From positions 4,650,001 to 4,714,000 of the forward strand of contig NZ_CP114903.1 of the NCBI RefSeq assembly GCF_027497255.1: DNA of 64,000 bases, written 5' to 3'. Source of the stretch: Micromonospora sp. WMMD882. Its GTDB lineage: Bacteria; Actinomycetota; Actinomycetes; Mycobacteriales; Micromonosporaceae. Positions 1 to 7,498 of the stretch are shown here, piece after piece. The translations under genes were made by a program, and so were the position numbers. How positions within the stretch are numbered: the first letter of the stretch is position 1; each line of letters starts with the position of its first letter. The notes below the pieces were generated by a model. The model was given only the letters and a program-made list of their open reading frames with translations, was not told the DNA's origin and did no database searches.

Positions 1-305
1 AGGTCGAGATGACCCCCTTCCAGGTGGCGTTCGCCCGCGCCGGCCACGCGCACGCCGGCGTCCTGGTGACGCTGGGCCTGGTGGGCCTGCTCTACGTCGA
101 CTCCACCGGCCTGTCCGGCGTCGCCCTCTGGATCGCCCGGCTCGGCGTGCCGGTCGCGGCGGCCCTGATGTCCGCCGGGTTCTTCCTCTCCTCCATCGGC
201 AGGGGGGTGACCCGGCCGAACAAGCTCATCGTCCTGCTCTGGGTCGGGGCGCTCAGCCTCTGCGCCGGGGTGATCGCCCTCGGTATCGGGCTGATCACCG
301 CCTGA
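1..305 (+). CDS. small hypothetical membrane protein, 5' end cut by window edge
   Basis: The reading frame stays open to the window edge upstream of the ATG at 9, so this is probably the C-terminal part of a longer protein. About 98 residues are visible. There are three hydrophobic stretches (roughly residues 15-33, 38-60 and 72-96 of the visible part), with a conserved-looking RAGHAHAGV segment before the first. It is probably an integral membrane protein of the cytoplasmic membrane. I do not recognise a function. A hairpin directly after the stop codon supports a true gene end. Confidence 0.6.
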   Translation, partial: VEMTPFQVAFARAGHAHAGVLVTLGLVGLLYVDSTGLSGVALWIARLGVPVAAALMSAGFFLSSIGRGVTRPNKLIVLLWVGALSLCAGVIALGIGLITA

Positions 306-320
306 GCCGGGCCGGTGGCC

Positions 321-351
321 GTCCGTCGGGCCGTGACCCGGCCCGACGGAC
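321..351 (+). terminator. hairpin terminator after the first gene
   Basis: A perfect 13-bp stem (321-333 with 339-351) closes a TGACC loop 16 bases after the stop codon. There is no U tract, as is common for actinomycete terminators. Confidence 0.65.
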
Positions 352-775
352 GCCCGCGCCGGCCGGGGCAGCAGGTGGCGAGCTTCAGTCAGTCCATCAG
401 GTACGCCACCGACCGGCGCGGACCCGCGATCGCGGTGGTCGGCGGCGGTCGCCCGGGCGGGCGGACGTGGTCGGCCGGCTCCGGGTGGTCGGCGTACCAG
501 CGACACTTCTTCTCCTGACGGCGGCGGGGCGCTCCACAACGGAGCTCGACGTGATCGGGAGTCTTTCGCGGCAGCGCTGTTACCCCCGGGCTCCCGCCGC
601 GAAACCGGGGCCGGCACGCGCCCGGGCGCGGCCGACCTACCAGACGGTTTCCCGGTGACGGCGGTGTCAGGCGGCCCCGACACCCCGATTTCCCGGAAGT
701 CGCGCCGCCCGCGGCGCCGCCCGCGCCGCTGCCTGAGGCGGCGGCGCGAGCGGCGGCAGTCGGCGCCGGTGGCGG
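352..775. other. intergenic stretch, no gene seen
   Basis: These 424 bases lie between the terminator of the first gene and the end of the RCC1-repeat gene. The open frames here are low-complexity Arg/Pro-rich artefacts of high GC. I see no convincing start, RBS or family match. Confidence 0.5.
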
Positions 776-2008
776 TCAGGCCGGCAGGGTCACCTGCGCC
801 GGGGTGGACCGGTGGGTGGTGGTGCCGTCGCCGAGCTGCCCGAAGCTGTTGTCGCCCCAGCACCACAGGCTGCCGTCGGTACGCGCCGCGCAGGCGTGGT
901 AGGCCACGGCCAGGCTGCCCGTCCAGGTGGTGGCGGCGCCCACCCGGGTCGGGGTCGACCGGTGGGTGGTGGTGCCGTCGCCGAGCTGCCCGGAGCCGTT
1001 GTTGCCCCAGCACCACAGGCTGCCGTCGGTGCGCGTCGCGCACGACGAGTCGATGCTCGCCGCGACCTTCGTCCAGGTGGTGGCGGTGCCGACCTGGAGC
1101 GGGCTGGTCCGGTAGTTGCCGGCGCCCCCGCCCACCTGGCCGTACCCGTTCTCGCCCCAGCACCACAGGGTGCCGTCGGCCCGGACCGCGCAGGTGTGCG
1201 CGTACCCGGCCGTCACGCCGGTCCAGGTGGTCGCGGTGCCCACCTGGGCCGGGGTCGACCGGAAGTCCAGGCCGCCCAGCCCGAGCTGCCCGTCCGAGCT
1301 GCTGCCCCAACACCACAGGGTCCGGTCGGTGCGGACCGCGCAGGTGTGCGCGTAACCGGTGGTGACGCTCGCCCAGGTGGTGGCCGTGCCGACCTGCGTC
1401 GGGGTGGTCGCCTGGTAGGGGGTCGTGCCGATGCCGAGCTGCGCGTGCCGGTTCAGGCCCCAGCACCACAGCGTGCCGTTGGTCTGGACGGCGCAGGTGT
1501 GGTTGGTGCCGGCGCTGACGCTGGCCCAGGTGGTGGCGGCGCCGACCTGTACGGGGCTGTTCCGCCTCGTGGTCGTGCCGTCGCCGAGCTGTCCGCTGGA
1601 GTTGTTGCCCCAGCACCACAGCGTGCCGTCCGTGCGTACCCCGCAGACGTCGGCGCTGCCGGCGTCGATCCGCGACCAGGTGGTGGCGGCGCCGATCTGC
1701 ACCGGACCGGGCCGGCTCGTGTTGGTCCCGTCGCCGAGCTGGCCGTAGAAGTTGTTGCCCCAGCACCAGAGTGTGCCGTCGGTGCGGGTCACGCAGGTGT
1801 GCAGATCGCCCGTGGCGACCTGGGACACCGGCGCGGCGGCGAGCGCGGCGGACGCCGCGCCCCGGTCGACGGTGACGCCTGCCGTGGCCGTACCCGCCGT
1901 GGATCCGATGGCGAGCACGGTGACCGCGACAGAGGCTGCCGCGACGGCGGCGGTTCGGGCTGCCCGCCGCCATCGCGTCCGCAGCCGACCCTCCTGATGT
2001 TCGTTCAT
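776..2008 (-). CDS. secreted RCC1 (chromosome condensation regulator-like) repeat protein
   Basis: The 410-residue product has an N-terminal Arg-rich segment, a hydrophobic signal segment (about residues 15-45) and then seven tandem repeats of about 50 residues. Each repeat contains a (G/R)(T/S)LWCWG core followed by a GQLGDGT-like turn, typical of an RCC1/RLD beta-propeller. Each also carries a Cys pair (C in the HTC-like and LWC positions), suggesting disulfides outside the cell. The ATG at 2008 has a GGGAG RBS. An in-frame upstream extension to 2116 lacks one. The binding partner is unknown; bacterial proteins of this kind are usually exported. The DNA repeats are about 156 bp and may mislead repeat finders. 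Confidence 0.85.
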   Translation of the reverse strand: MNEHQEGRLRTRWRRAARTAAVAAASVAVTVLAIGSTAGTATAGVTVDRGAASAALAAAPVSQVATGDLHTCVTRTDGTLWCWGNNFYGQLGDGTNTSRPGPVQIGAATTWSRIDAGSADVCGVRTDGTLWCWGNNSSGQLGDGTTTRRNSPVQVGAATTWASVSAGTNHTCAVQTNGTLWCWGLNRHAQLGIGTTPYQATTPTQVGTATTWASVTTGYAHTCAVRTDRTLWCWGSSSDGQLGLGGLDFRSTPAQVGTATTWTGVTAGYAHTCAVRADGTLWCWGENGYGQVGGGAGNYRTSPLQVGTATTWTKVAASIDSSCATRTDGSLWCWGNNGSGQLGDGTTTHRSTPTRVGAATTWTGSLAVAYHACAARTDGSLWCWGDNSFGQLGDGTTTHRSTPAQVTLPA

Positions 2009-2064
2009 GTCCTGTTCTCCCAGACATCGTCGGTTATGCCTAGTGGAGGCGGCGTTGCCCCGGC

Positions 2065-2132
2065 GGGTCACCAGTGACCCACCACTGCATAGTGATGAGA
2101 CTCTACATTGATACACGTAAGTAACACGTGTT
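2065..2132. promoter_or_regulatory. palindromes upstream of the RCC1-repeat gene
   Basis: An inverted repeat GGGTCAC-CA-GTGACCC spans 2065-2080, and a perfect palindrome AACACGTGTT lies at 2123-2132. Both sit in the upstream region of the minus-strand RCC1 gene. They may be operators; no regulator is assigned. Confidence 0.3.
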
Positions 2133-2176
2133 CGGGACGTCGCTGGTAGGGGCCGACCGACCCCGGAGGCGGGAGT

Positions 2177-2567
2177 TCAGGAGCCGAGAGCGGTGAGGAC
2201 CACCGCGATGCCGAGGGGCGCGTCCAGCGCCAGGCACGCCTCGGCGAGGGAACGGGGCACCACCCTCGCGCGGACGAGATGGACGACGTCCCAGCCGGCG
2301 TGGGCGGCCAGGGTCAGCCCGACCAGGACGAGACCGGCCCGTGGATGCAGGGCGAGCCCGGCCGGCGCGACACCGCCGTAGACCACGAACACGCAGCGGA
2401 CCGGCCGGCCGGTGACACCAGCTCGATCCGGTAGAGCGGGCGGCCGGCGATCCGGCCGGCGAGGTCGAGTGTGGAGGTGACGCTGGCGACGTCGAGCAGC
2501 TCGACCCCCCGTCGTAGCCGACGACCGCGACCCGCCGCTCGTCCGCACCGGATGCCCGACCCTTCAT
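2177..2567 (-). pseudogene. decayed chimera: GlxA-type regulator N-terminus joined to a membrane-protein C-terminus
   Basis: From the ATG at 2567 the frame reads RVAVVGYDG, then breaks at a run of six G. Restoring the frame gives VELLDVASVTSTLDLAG and then PLYRIELVSPAG, which matches the start of DJ-1/PfpI-like GlxA family regulators. At about 2410 the frame changes again into an unrelated tail with two hydrophobic stretches and an AHAGWDVVHL motif, ending at 2177. That tail resembles the end of a small actinobacterial membrane protein. At least two disruptions mean no single protein is made. It looks like the scar of a deletion between two genes. Confidence 0.6.
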
Positions 2568-2767
2568 GGCCGCTGATCCTGCCCGATCGTCCGGGCGGAC
2601 CCGGATTGGGACGAGAATCTTCGATGCCTTGACACTCCGGTTGCGATCGCTAACACTTGTCTGCAACGCCCGCTTAACAACTGGAAAACATGTCCGCCAC
2701 ACCGGTCTGAGCTGCTCTCCGGCCTGGCGGGACGGTGAGCGCCCCGATGCGGCGAAACCCGTACCAC

Positions 2768-2781
2768 TGTTAACGCTAACA
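2768..2781. promoter_or_regulatory. LacI-type operator candidate upstream of the GH5 gene
   Basis: TGTTAACGCTAACA is a near-palindrome (6 of 7 arm positions pair) with a central CG, the usual form of LacI-family operators. It lies 115 bp upstream of the secreted glycoside hydrolase start, so sugar-responsive repression is likely. The regulator is not in this window. Confidence 0.5.
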
Positions 2782-2895
2782 ACAACCCGGATCCCGGAAA
2801 GGGAGGTCGACCACGGCCCCCGGGAGCAGCACCGGCTCCGGCGTCGGGCCGGTCGGTGGCCGGTCCGGCGTCCGCACCCAGAGAGGCTGGATCAC

Positions 2896-4452
2896 GTGAC
2901 CGACCACGACCCGATCCGGAGCACGTCGCCCGACGGTCACCTACGGGGGCCGGCGCGGAGCACCCGGGCGGCACGCCGGTTGCTGGTCGCGCTGGTGGCC
3001 GCGGTGACGGCGGTGGTCGGCGGCGTCGTCGTCACGTCGTCGCCGGCCACCGCCGCCACCGACCAGTTCCGCGGCATGAACTGGGCCGTGCTCGGTGACA
3101 ACTTCAGCAGGGGCCCCCTCGTCGTGCAGGGCCTGAGCTCGTCCGACAGCAACGCGACGGTGCGGGCCAAGGCCAACGCCCTCTACGACGACATGGCCGC
3201 CACCATGGGCGTCAACACCGTCCGGCTGCCCGTCAACACCCACACCGTGGGGACGACGTGGTGGGAGGCCTACCGGGGCGCCATCGACGCCGCCACCGCC
3301 CGCGGATTCAAGGTCATCCTCGCCTACTGGGAGGACGGCGCCGCCTCCGGCGGCCGGATCACGAACCTCGCCGCGTGGAACGCGATGTGGTCCACGGTGA
3401 CCAACACGTACGGCGCGAACCCGAACGTCTACTTCGAGCCGATGAACGAGCCGCACGGCTACAGCTCGGCGGAGTGGCGCAACGTCGCGGCCGAGTGGCT
3501 GCGCTACCACTACTCGGCGACGCCCGGTCGGGTGCTCGTCGGCGGCACCGGCTTCAGCCAGGACCTGCGGGACGTCTGCAACGACAGCCGCTTCAACTCG
3601 ACGCTGCTCTCGTTCCACCACTACGCGTTCTTCTACGGCGAGATGAGCTACGACGCCTTCCGGAGCCACATCCAGACCCGGCTGGGCAACTGCGCCTCCC
3701 GGGCCGTCGCCACCGAGTTCGGCGCGCCGATGAACGACGGCCGCAACTACGCCGACCCGAACAGCGCCGACAACTTCGTCCGTCACATCCGCGCCATGGC
3801 CCAGGTCATGCGGGACAACCGGATGGGCGGCACGTACTGGCCCGCCCTCGGCGGCAAACCCGGCAGCATCGGATACGACTGGTACTCGATGTTCTCGCTC
3901 AGCGGCAGCGGCGTCGACCTGAACCTGACCGTCCGGAACTCCTCCGGCGCGGACCGGATCCGCTACGGGTGGGGCGACACCGTCGGCGGCGGTCCCACGA
4001 CGCCGCCGCCCACCACGCCGCCCCCGGCGACCGGCACGTTCTACCGGGTCGACGTGCGCCACAGCGGCAAGACCATGGACGTCCAGTCGCCGAACACCGA
4101 GAACGGCTCGCGCGTCGGCCAGTACACGTACGGCGGCAACCCCTGGCAGCAGTGGCAGTTCCAGGACGCCGGCAGCGGCTACTGGCGCGTCGTCAGCCGG
4201 CACAGCGGGAAGTGCCTCGACGTGGTGAGCGCCGCCACCGCCGACGGCGCCGAGCTGATCCAGTACACCTGCGGCAACGGCACGAACCAGCAGTTCCAGA
4301 TGGTCGCCAGCGGCAGCTACTTCCAGCTCCGGGCCCGGCACAGCGGCAAGTGCGTGGACGTGCCGGCCGCCTCCACCGCGGACGGCGTGGTCCTCAAGCA
4401 GTACCCGTGCAACACCGGCGGCAACCAGCAGTGGTCCCGTACGGCCGTCTGA
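2896..4452 (+). CDS. secreted GH5 family glycoside hydrolase with C-terminal CBM13 (ricin-type) domain
   Basis: The 518-residue product has an Arg-rich N-terminus, a hydrophobic signal segment (about 28-50) ending near an ATAA cleavage region, a GH5-like catalytic domain (about 55-360), a Pro/Thr linker (about 368-383) and three CBM13 repeats. The acid/base Glu lies in MNEPHG (E185) and the nucleophile Glu in ATEFGAP (E274). The lectin repeats each begin with a GK.(M/L/V)DV motif and end in a Q-x-W/F motif. It should hydrolyse a beta-linked polysaccharide outside the cell (cellulose, mannan or similar; substrate not predictable). The GTG start at 2896 has GAGAGG upstream, whereas an in-frame ATG at 2566 would put 110 residues before the signal peptide. 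Confidence 0.88.
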   Translation: MTDHDPIRSTSPDGHLRGPARSTRAARRLLVALVAAVTAVVGGVVVTSSPATAATDQFRGMNWAVLGDNFSRGPLVVQGLSSSDSNATVRAKANALYDDMAATMGVNTVRLPVNTHTVGTTWWEAYRGAIDAATARGFKVILAYWEDGAASGGRITNLAAWNAMWSTVTNTYGANPNVYFEPMNEPHGYSSAEWRNVAAEWLRYHYSATPGRVLVGGTGFSQDLRDVCNDSRFNSTLLSFHHYAFFYGEMSYDAFRSHIQTRLGNCASRAVATEFGAPMNDGRNYADPNSADNFVRHIRAMAQVMRDNRMGGTYWPALGGKPGSIGYDWYSMFSLSGSGVDLNLTVRNSSGADRIRYGWGDTVGGGPTTPPPTTPPPATGTFYRVDVRHSGKTMDVQSPNTENGSRVGQYTYGGNPWQQWQFQDAGSGYWRVVSRHSGKCLDVVSAATADGAELIQYTCGNGTNQQFQMVASGSYFQLRARHSGKCVDVPAASTADGVVLKQYPCNTGGNQQWSRTAV

Positions 4453-4477
4453 CCACCGGTGAGCAGGTACGGCGACA

Positions 4478-4507
4478 TTGTCCGCGGCCAGCGCGTGCCG
4501 CTAGCAT
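4478..4507 (+). promoter_or_regulatory. promoter candidate for the exporter/ATP-grasp transcript
   Basis: TTGTCC (4478-4483) and TAGCAT (4502-4507) are separated by 18 bp, a sigma-70-like spacing. It would give an untranslated leader of about 110 nt that includes the small leader reading frame at 4623. Confidence 0.4.
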
Positions 4508-4622
4508 GGGGAGCCGTCCCGGCGGCGGGCGTCGCCGCGGTCCACTGTGACCCGCGCCGGTCCGGTCGACCGGGGCGAATCGTGACTTCCTGAGCGCGAG
4601 CGCAGGGCGAGGAGATCAGGGC

Positions 4623-4673
4623 ATGCGCATTCCTGCCGGGTGGTCGGTGACATCGGCGGAACGCCCGTGGTGA
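4623..4673 (+). CDS. 16-codon leader reading frame overlapping the MFS gene
   Basis: An ATG at 4623 is preceded by AGGAG at an 8-nt spacing and encodes MRIPAGWSVTSAERPW. Its TGA (4671-4673) overlaps the GTG at 4670 that starts the exporter frame. The exporter start itself has no good RBS, so translation by coupling from this leader is plausible. It has no run of regulatory codons, so I do not claim attenuation. The alternative is a frameshift that separated the natural start from the exporter gene. Confidence 0.4.
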   Translation: MRIPAGWSVTSAERPW

Positions 4674-6136
4674 GGTTCCTGCGTCGCTACGTGCCGCGGG
4701 AGCCACAGATCCGTACGCTGGCCGTCGCCGCCTTCGTGGACTCGATCGGCAGCGGGCTCTTCCTCGCTCTCCTTCCGGTCTTCGTGGTGAAGGAGCTGCA
4801 CGTCCCGGCCACCCAGGTCGGCCTGGTGGTGGGGGCGGCCAGCGTGTTCGGGCTGGTGTCCCCGGTCCCCGCCGGCCACCTCGCCGACCGGTTCGGCGCG
4901 GCCCGTGTCTGGAGCGGGCTGCTGCTCACCCGGGCGGCCTGCTACACCGGGTTCCTGTTCGTCGACTCGCTGGCGCAGTACGCGGTCATCGCGTGCCTGT
5001 GCACGATGCTCGACCGGGCCAGCGGCACGGTGCAACAGGCGTACGTCGTGTCCCTGGCCGCCGGCAGCAACCGCTCCGAGTCGATGGCCGCCCTGCGCAC
5101 GGTGAAGAACATCGGGCTGAGCGTCGGGCTGGTGGGCGCCGGCGTGCTCATCGCGATCGGCGGCCGGGGGGCGTTCCTGGCCGGCTTCGCGGTCAACGCC
5201 GCCTCGTACCTGGTGCTGCTGAGCACGGTACGCACGATCGAACGGCGTCGACGCGCCGCCGCGGCGGCGACCACCGCCGTGCCTGCCCCGCCGCTGGGGA
5301 CGGCGGCGGAGACGCCCGCGGCCCCCAGCGCCGCCGACGGGCCCGGCCCACCGCCCGTGCCCGGCCCACCGTCGAAGCCGGGCGGCGGCCCCGCGTCACC
5401 GCTGCGCAACCGCGCGTACGTGCTCCTGTCGGCCGGCAACGCGATCCTCCTGCTGCACGACTCGGTGCTGTTCACCCTGCTCCCGCTCTGGGTGATCACC
5501 CGTACGTCGCTGCCGCACGGCCTCGTCGGTCCCCTGTTGGCGCTCAACACCGTGCTCACCGTCGCCGCGCAGGTGCCGTTGACCCGCTGGTCCGACGGCG
5601 TCCCGGCGGCCCGGCGGATGCTGCTGGTGGCGACGGCGCCGCTGTTGGGGGCGTGCGCGTTGTTCGCCGCCGCCGAGCCGTCGGCGCAGGTGCTGGCCGT
5701 CCTGCTGGTCGCGGCGGCGGTGGTGCTGCTCACCGCCGGGGAGAACCTGCACACCGTGGGCGCGTTCGAGTTGGCGCACCAGTTGGCCCCGGACCGTCAC
5801 GCCGGGAGGTACCTCGGCCTGTTCAACGTCGGCGTGTCGGCGCAGTTGGTCTTCGGGCCGCCGGTGATGACCGGGCTGGTGCTGCGTGGCCCGCTGGGGT
5901 GGCTGGGCCTGGCCGCCGCGTTCGCGGCCGGCGCGGGCGCGGTGCTGGCCGGGGCCCGCGACCCGGACCGCCGCCGGACCAGCCCGTGGCGTCCGGGTGG
6001 GCCGCGCCGGCTCGCGCCGCCGCCCACCGTGGCGGCGACCCCTCCCGACGGCCGGGCCGGCCTCGGCGTTCCAGCCCCGACCGCGGCCACCGGTGCGGGC
6101 GCGTCGACGGTCGGGTCCACGACAGAGCAGAGCTGA
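4670..6136 (+). CDS. MFS transporter, probable exporter of the phosphonate cluster
   Basis: About 488 residues with a major facilitator layout: roughly 12 hydrophobic helices, an MFS loop motif GHLADRFGAAR between helices 2 and 3, and a Pro/Gly/Ala-rich central linker (about residues 215-245) between the two halves. It probably uses the proton gradient to export the cluster product or an intermediate. It starts at GTG 4670 (or in-frame GTG 4667 or 4640), coupled to the upstream leader frame. It ends 10 bp before the ATP-grasp gene with which it must be co-transcribed. The C-terminal tail (about 450-488) is disordered and Pro/Ala-rich. Confidence 0.8.
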   Translation: MRFLRRYVPREPQIRTLAVAAFVDSIGSGLFLALLPVFVVKELHVPATQVGLVVGAASVFGLVSPVPAGHLADRFGAARVWSGLLLTRAACYTGFLFVDSLAQYAVIACLCTMLDRASGTVQQAYVVSLAAGSNRSESMAALRTVKNIGLSVGLVGAGVLIAIGGRGAFLAGFAVNAASYLVLLSTVRTIERRRRAAAAATTAVPAPPLGTAAETPAAPSAADGPGPPPVPGPPSKPGGGPASPLRNRAYVLLSAGNAILLLHDSVLFTLLPLWVITRTSLPHGLVGPLLALNTVLTVAAQVPLTRWSDGVPAARRMLLVATAPLLGACALFAAAEPSAQVLAVLLVAAAVVLLTAGENLHTVGAFELAHQLAPDRHAGRYLGLFNVGVSAQLVFGPPVMTGLVLRGPLGWLGLAAAFAAGAGAVLAGARDPDRRRTSPWRPGGPRRLAPPPTVAATPPDGRAGLGVPAPTAATGAGASTVGSTTEQS

Positions 6137-6146
6137 AGGAGAGACG

Positions 6147-7424
6147 ATGCCGGGCACCGAACACGTGCTGATCGTCGGTGGCGGCCGGGAGATCCCCCAG
6201 TTGCTGCGGCGGCACCGGGCGGGCAGCCGTACGTCGGTGCTGTGCCAGCTCTCCCTGCTGCCGAAGCTGCGTGACATCGACGAGCATGAACGCGTTGTCG
6301 GGCTGCGCGCGGACGCCTCCGACGAGGAGTGGATCGCGGCGGCGCGGCAGGTCCACCGGGCCGACCCGGTCACCCGGATCGCCTCCTTCGGCGAGCGTGA
6401 CCAGCGACGGCTGGCTGTCGTCGGCAGCGCCCTGGGGCTGTCCACGCACTCCGTCCGGACGGTGGCGGCGGTGCACGACAAGCACCTGATGCGGCAGCTC
6501 CTGGCCGACGCGGGGGTGGAGAAGGTCGCCGCCGTCCGGCTCGACGACGAGGCGGCCGTCACCGGCTGGGTGGACGCCAACCCGGGAGCCTGGGTGCTCA
6601 AACCGGTCGACGGCACGGCGAGCGCCGGGGTGGCGCTGGTCCGTACCCCCGGGGAGGCGGCGGCGGCCTACCGGCGCTGCGTGGCCACCGAGCACACCGG
6701 CCGACGGCACTCACCCGAGGTGCTCCTGGAGGAGTACCTGACCGGGCCGCAGGTGAGCGTCGAGTCGCTGTCCGAGGACGGCGAACACGTGGTGGTGGCG
6801 GTCACCGGGAAGTACTCCGACCCGGCGACGTTCGTCGAGCTGGGGCACGTGGTGCCGGCGGTGGTCGACGATGCCGCCCGCGCCGGACTCGTGGCGCACA
6901 CCGGCGCGGTGCTCGACGCGCTCGGGGTGCGGGACGGCACCTGTCACACCGAGTTCGTGCTAACGCCCGACGGACCCCGCACCATCGAGACCCACCTGCG
7001 GGTGGCCGGTGACGAGATCCCCTACCTGGTACGGGACGCGACCGGGGTGGACCTGGTCGGGTGCGTGGTGCGGCAGACCTTCGGCGAGCGGGTGCTGCCC
7101 GAGGTGCGCCGTACGCTGGCGGCGACCCCGGCGCGTCCGCAGGCGATCTGGTTCGGCGTCGCGCCCTGTGCCGGCGAGGTGGACCGGTGGGAGGGGCTCG
7201 ACGAGGCCCGCGCGGCCGACCCGTCGGTGACGCTGACGCTGGAGGCCGGGCCCGGTGACCGGGTCGCGCCGCTGGGCGACTCGCACTCCCGGGTGGTGTG
7301 GGCCCGCGCCGAGGGCGGGACCGCCGACGAGGCGCTGCGTCGCGCGTACGCGGCCGTCGCCGCGTGCCGGCTGGTGGTGACCGTGCCGACCGTCGCCGGC
7401 GGTGGTGTGCGCGGCGCCCTGTGA
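6147..7424 (+). CDS. ATP-grasp ligase 1 (carboxylate-amine ligase family)
   Basis: A 425-residue ATP-grasp protein. The N-terminal preATP-grasp part begins VLIVGGGREIP. The ATP-binding part includes VLKPVDGTASAGVALV and the EEYLTG hinge region, and the metal-binding part includes a TIETHLRVAGDEIP segment. The family joins a carboxylate, activated as acyl phosphate, to an amine. Here that would fit forming an amide between phosphonoacetate and an amino acid, or adding a further amino acid; substrates cannot be read from sequence. The ATG at 6147 follows AAGGAGAG. It is a clear paralog of the protein at 8660-9892 (shared segments such as FGE.DQ.R, VSVE..SE.GEH and FVELGHVV). Confidence 0.85.
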   Translation: MPGTEHVLIVGGGREIPQLLRRHRAGSRTSVLCQLSLLPKLRDIDEHERVVGLRADASDEEWIAAARQVHRADPVTRIASFGERDQRRLAVVGSALGLSTHSVRTVAAVHDKHLMRQLLADAGVEKVAAVRLDDEAAVTGWVDANPGAWVLKPVDGTASAGVALVRTPGEAAAAYRRCVATEHTGRRHSPEVLLEEYLTGPQVSVESLSEDGEHVVVAVTGKYSDPATFVELGHVVPAVVDDAARAGLVAHTGAVLDALGVRDGTCHTEFVLTPDGPRTIETHLRVAGDEIPYLVRDATGVDLVGCVVRQTFGERVLPEVRRTLAATPARPQAIWFGVAPCAGEVDRWEGLDEARAADPSVTLTLEAGPGDRVAPLGDSHSRVVWARAEGGTADEALRRAYAAVAACRLVVTVPTVAGGGVRGAL

Positions 7425-7441
7425 CCGGTGACGGGATCCGT

Positions 7442-7498
7442 CCGGCGCGGCCGTCGACGCCCCGGGCGCGGCGCCCGGGGCGTCGACGGCCGCGCCGG
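7442..7498. terminator. 57-bp perfect palindrome, bidirectional terminator between convergent genes
   Basis: 28-bp arms (7442-7469 and 7471-7498) are exact reverse complements around one base at 7470. It lies between the stop codons of the plus-strand ATP-grasp gene (7424) and the minus-strand carbamoyltransferase gene (7499), so it can terminate both transcripts. Arm length and perfection are unusual for a terminator. Confidence 0.75.

Noticed and set aside
776..1830. Regular repeats of about 156 bp that could be taken for a CRISPR-like array
   Set aside because: They are in-frame codons of seven RCC1 repeats and far too long for CRISPR units.
655..2077. Long plus-strand reading frames opposite the RCC1-repeat gene
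   Set aside because: They are antisense shadows of the repeats, with Arg/Pro/Gly-rich content, no RBS and no family features.
2566..2895. Upstream extension of the GH5 gene to ATG 2566
   Set aside because: It would place 110 residues before a good signal peptide and would cover the LacI-type operator; GTG 2896 has a proper RBS.
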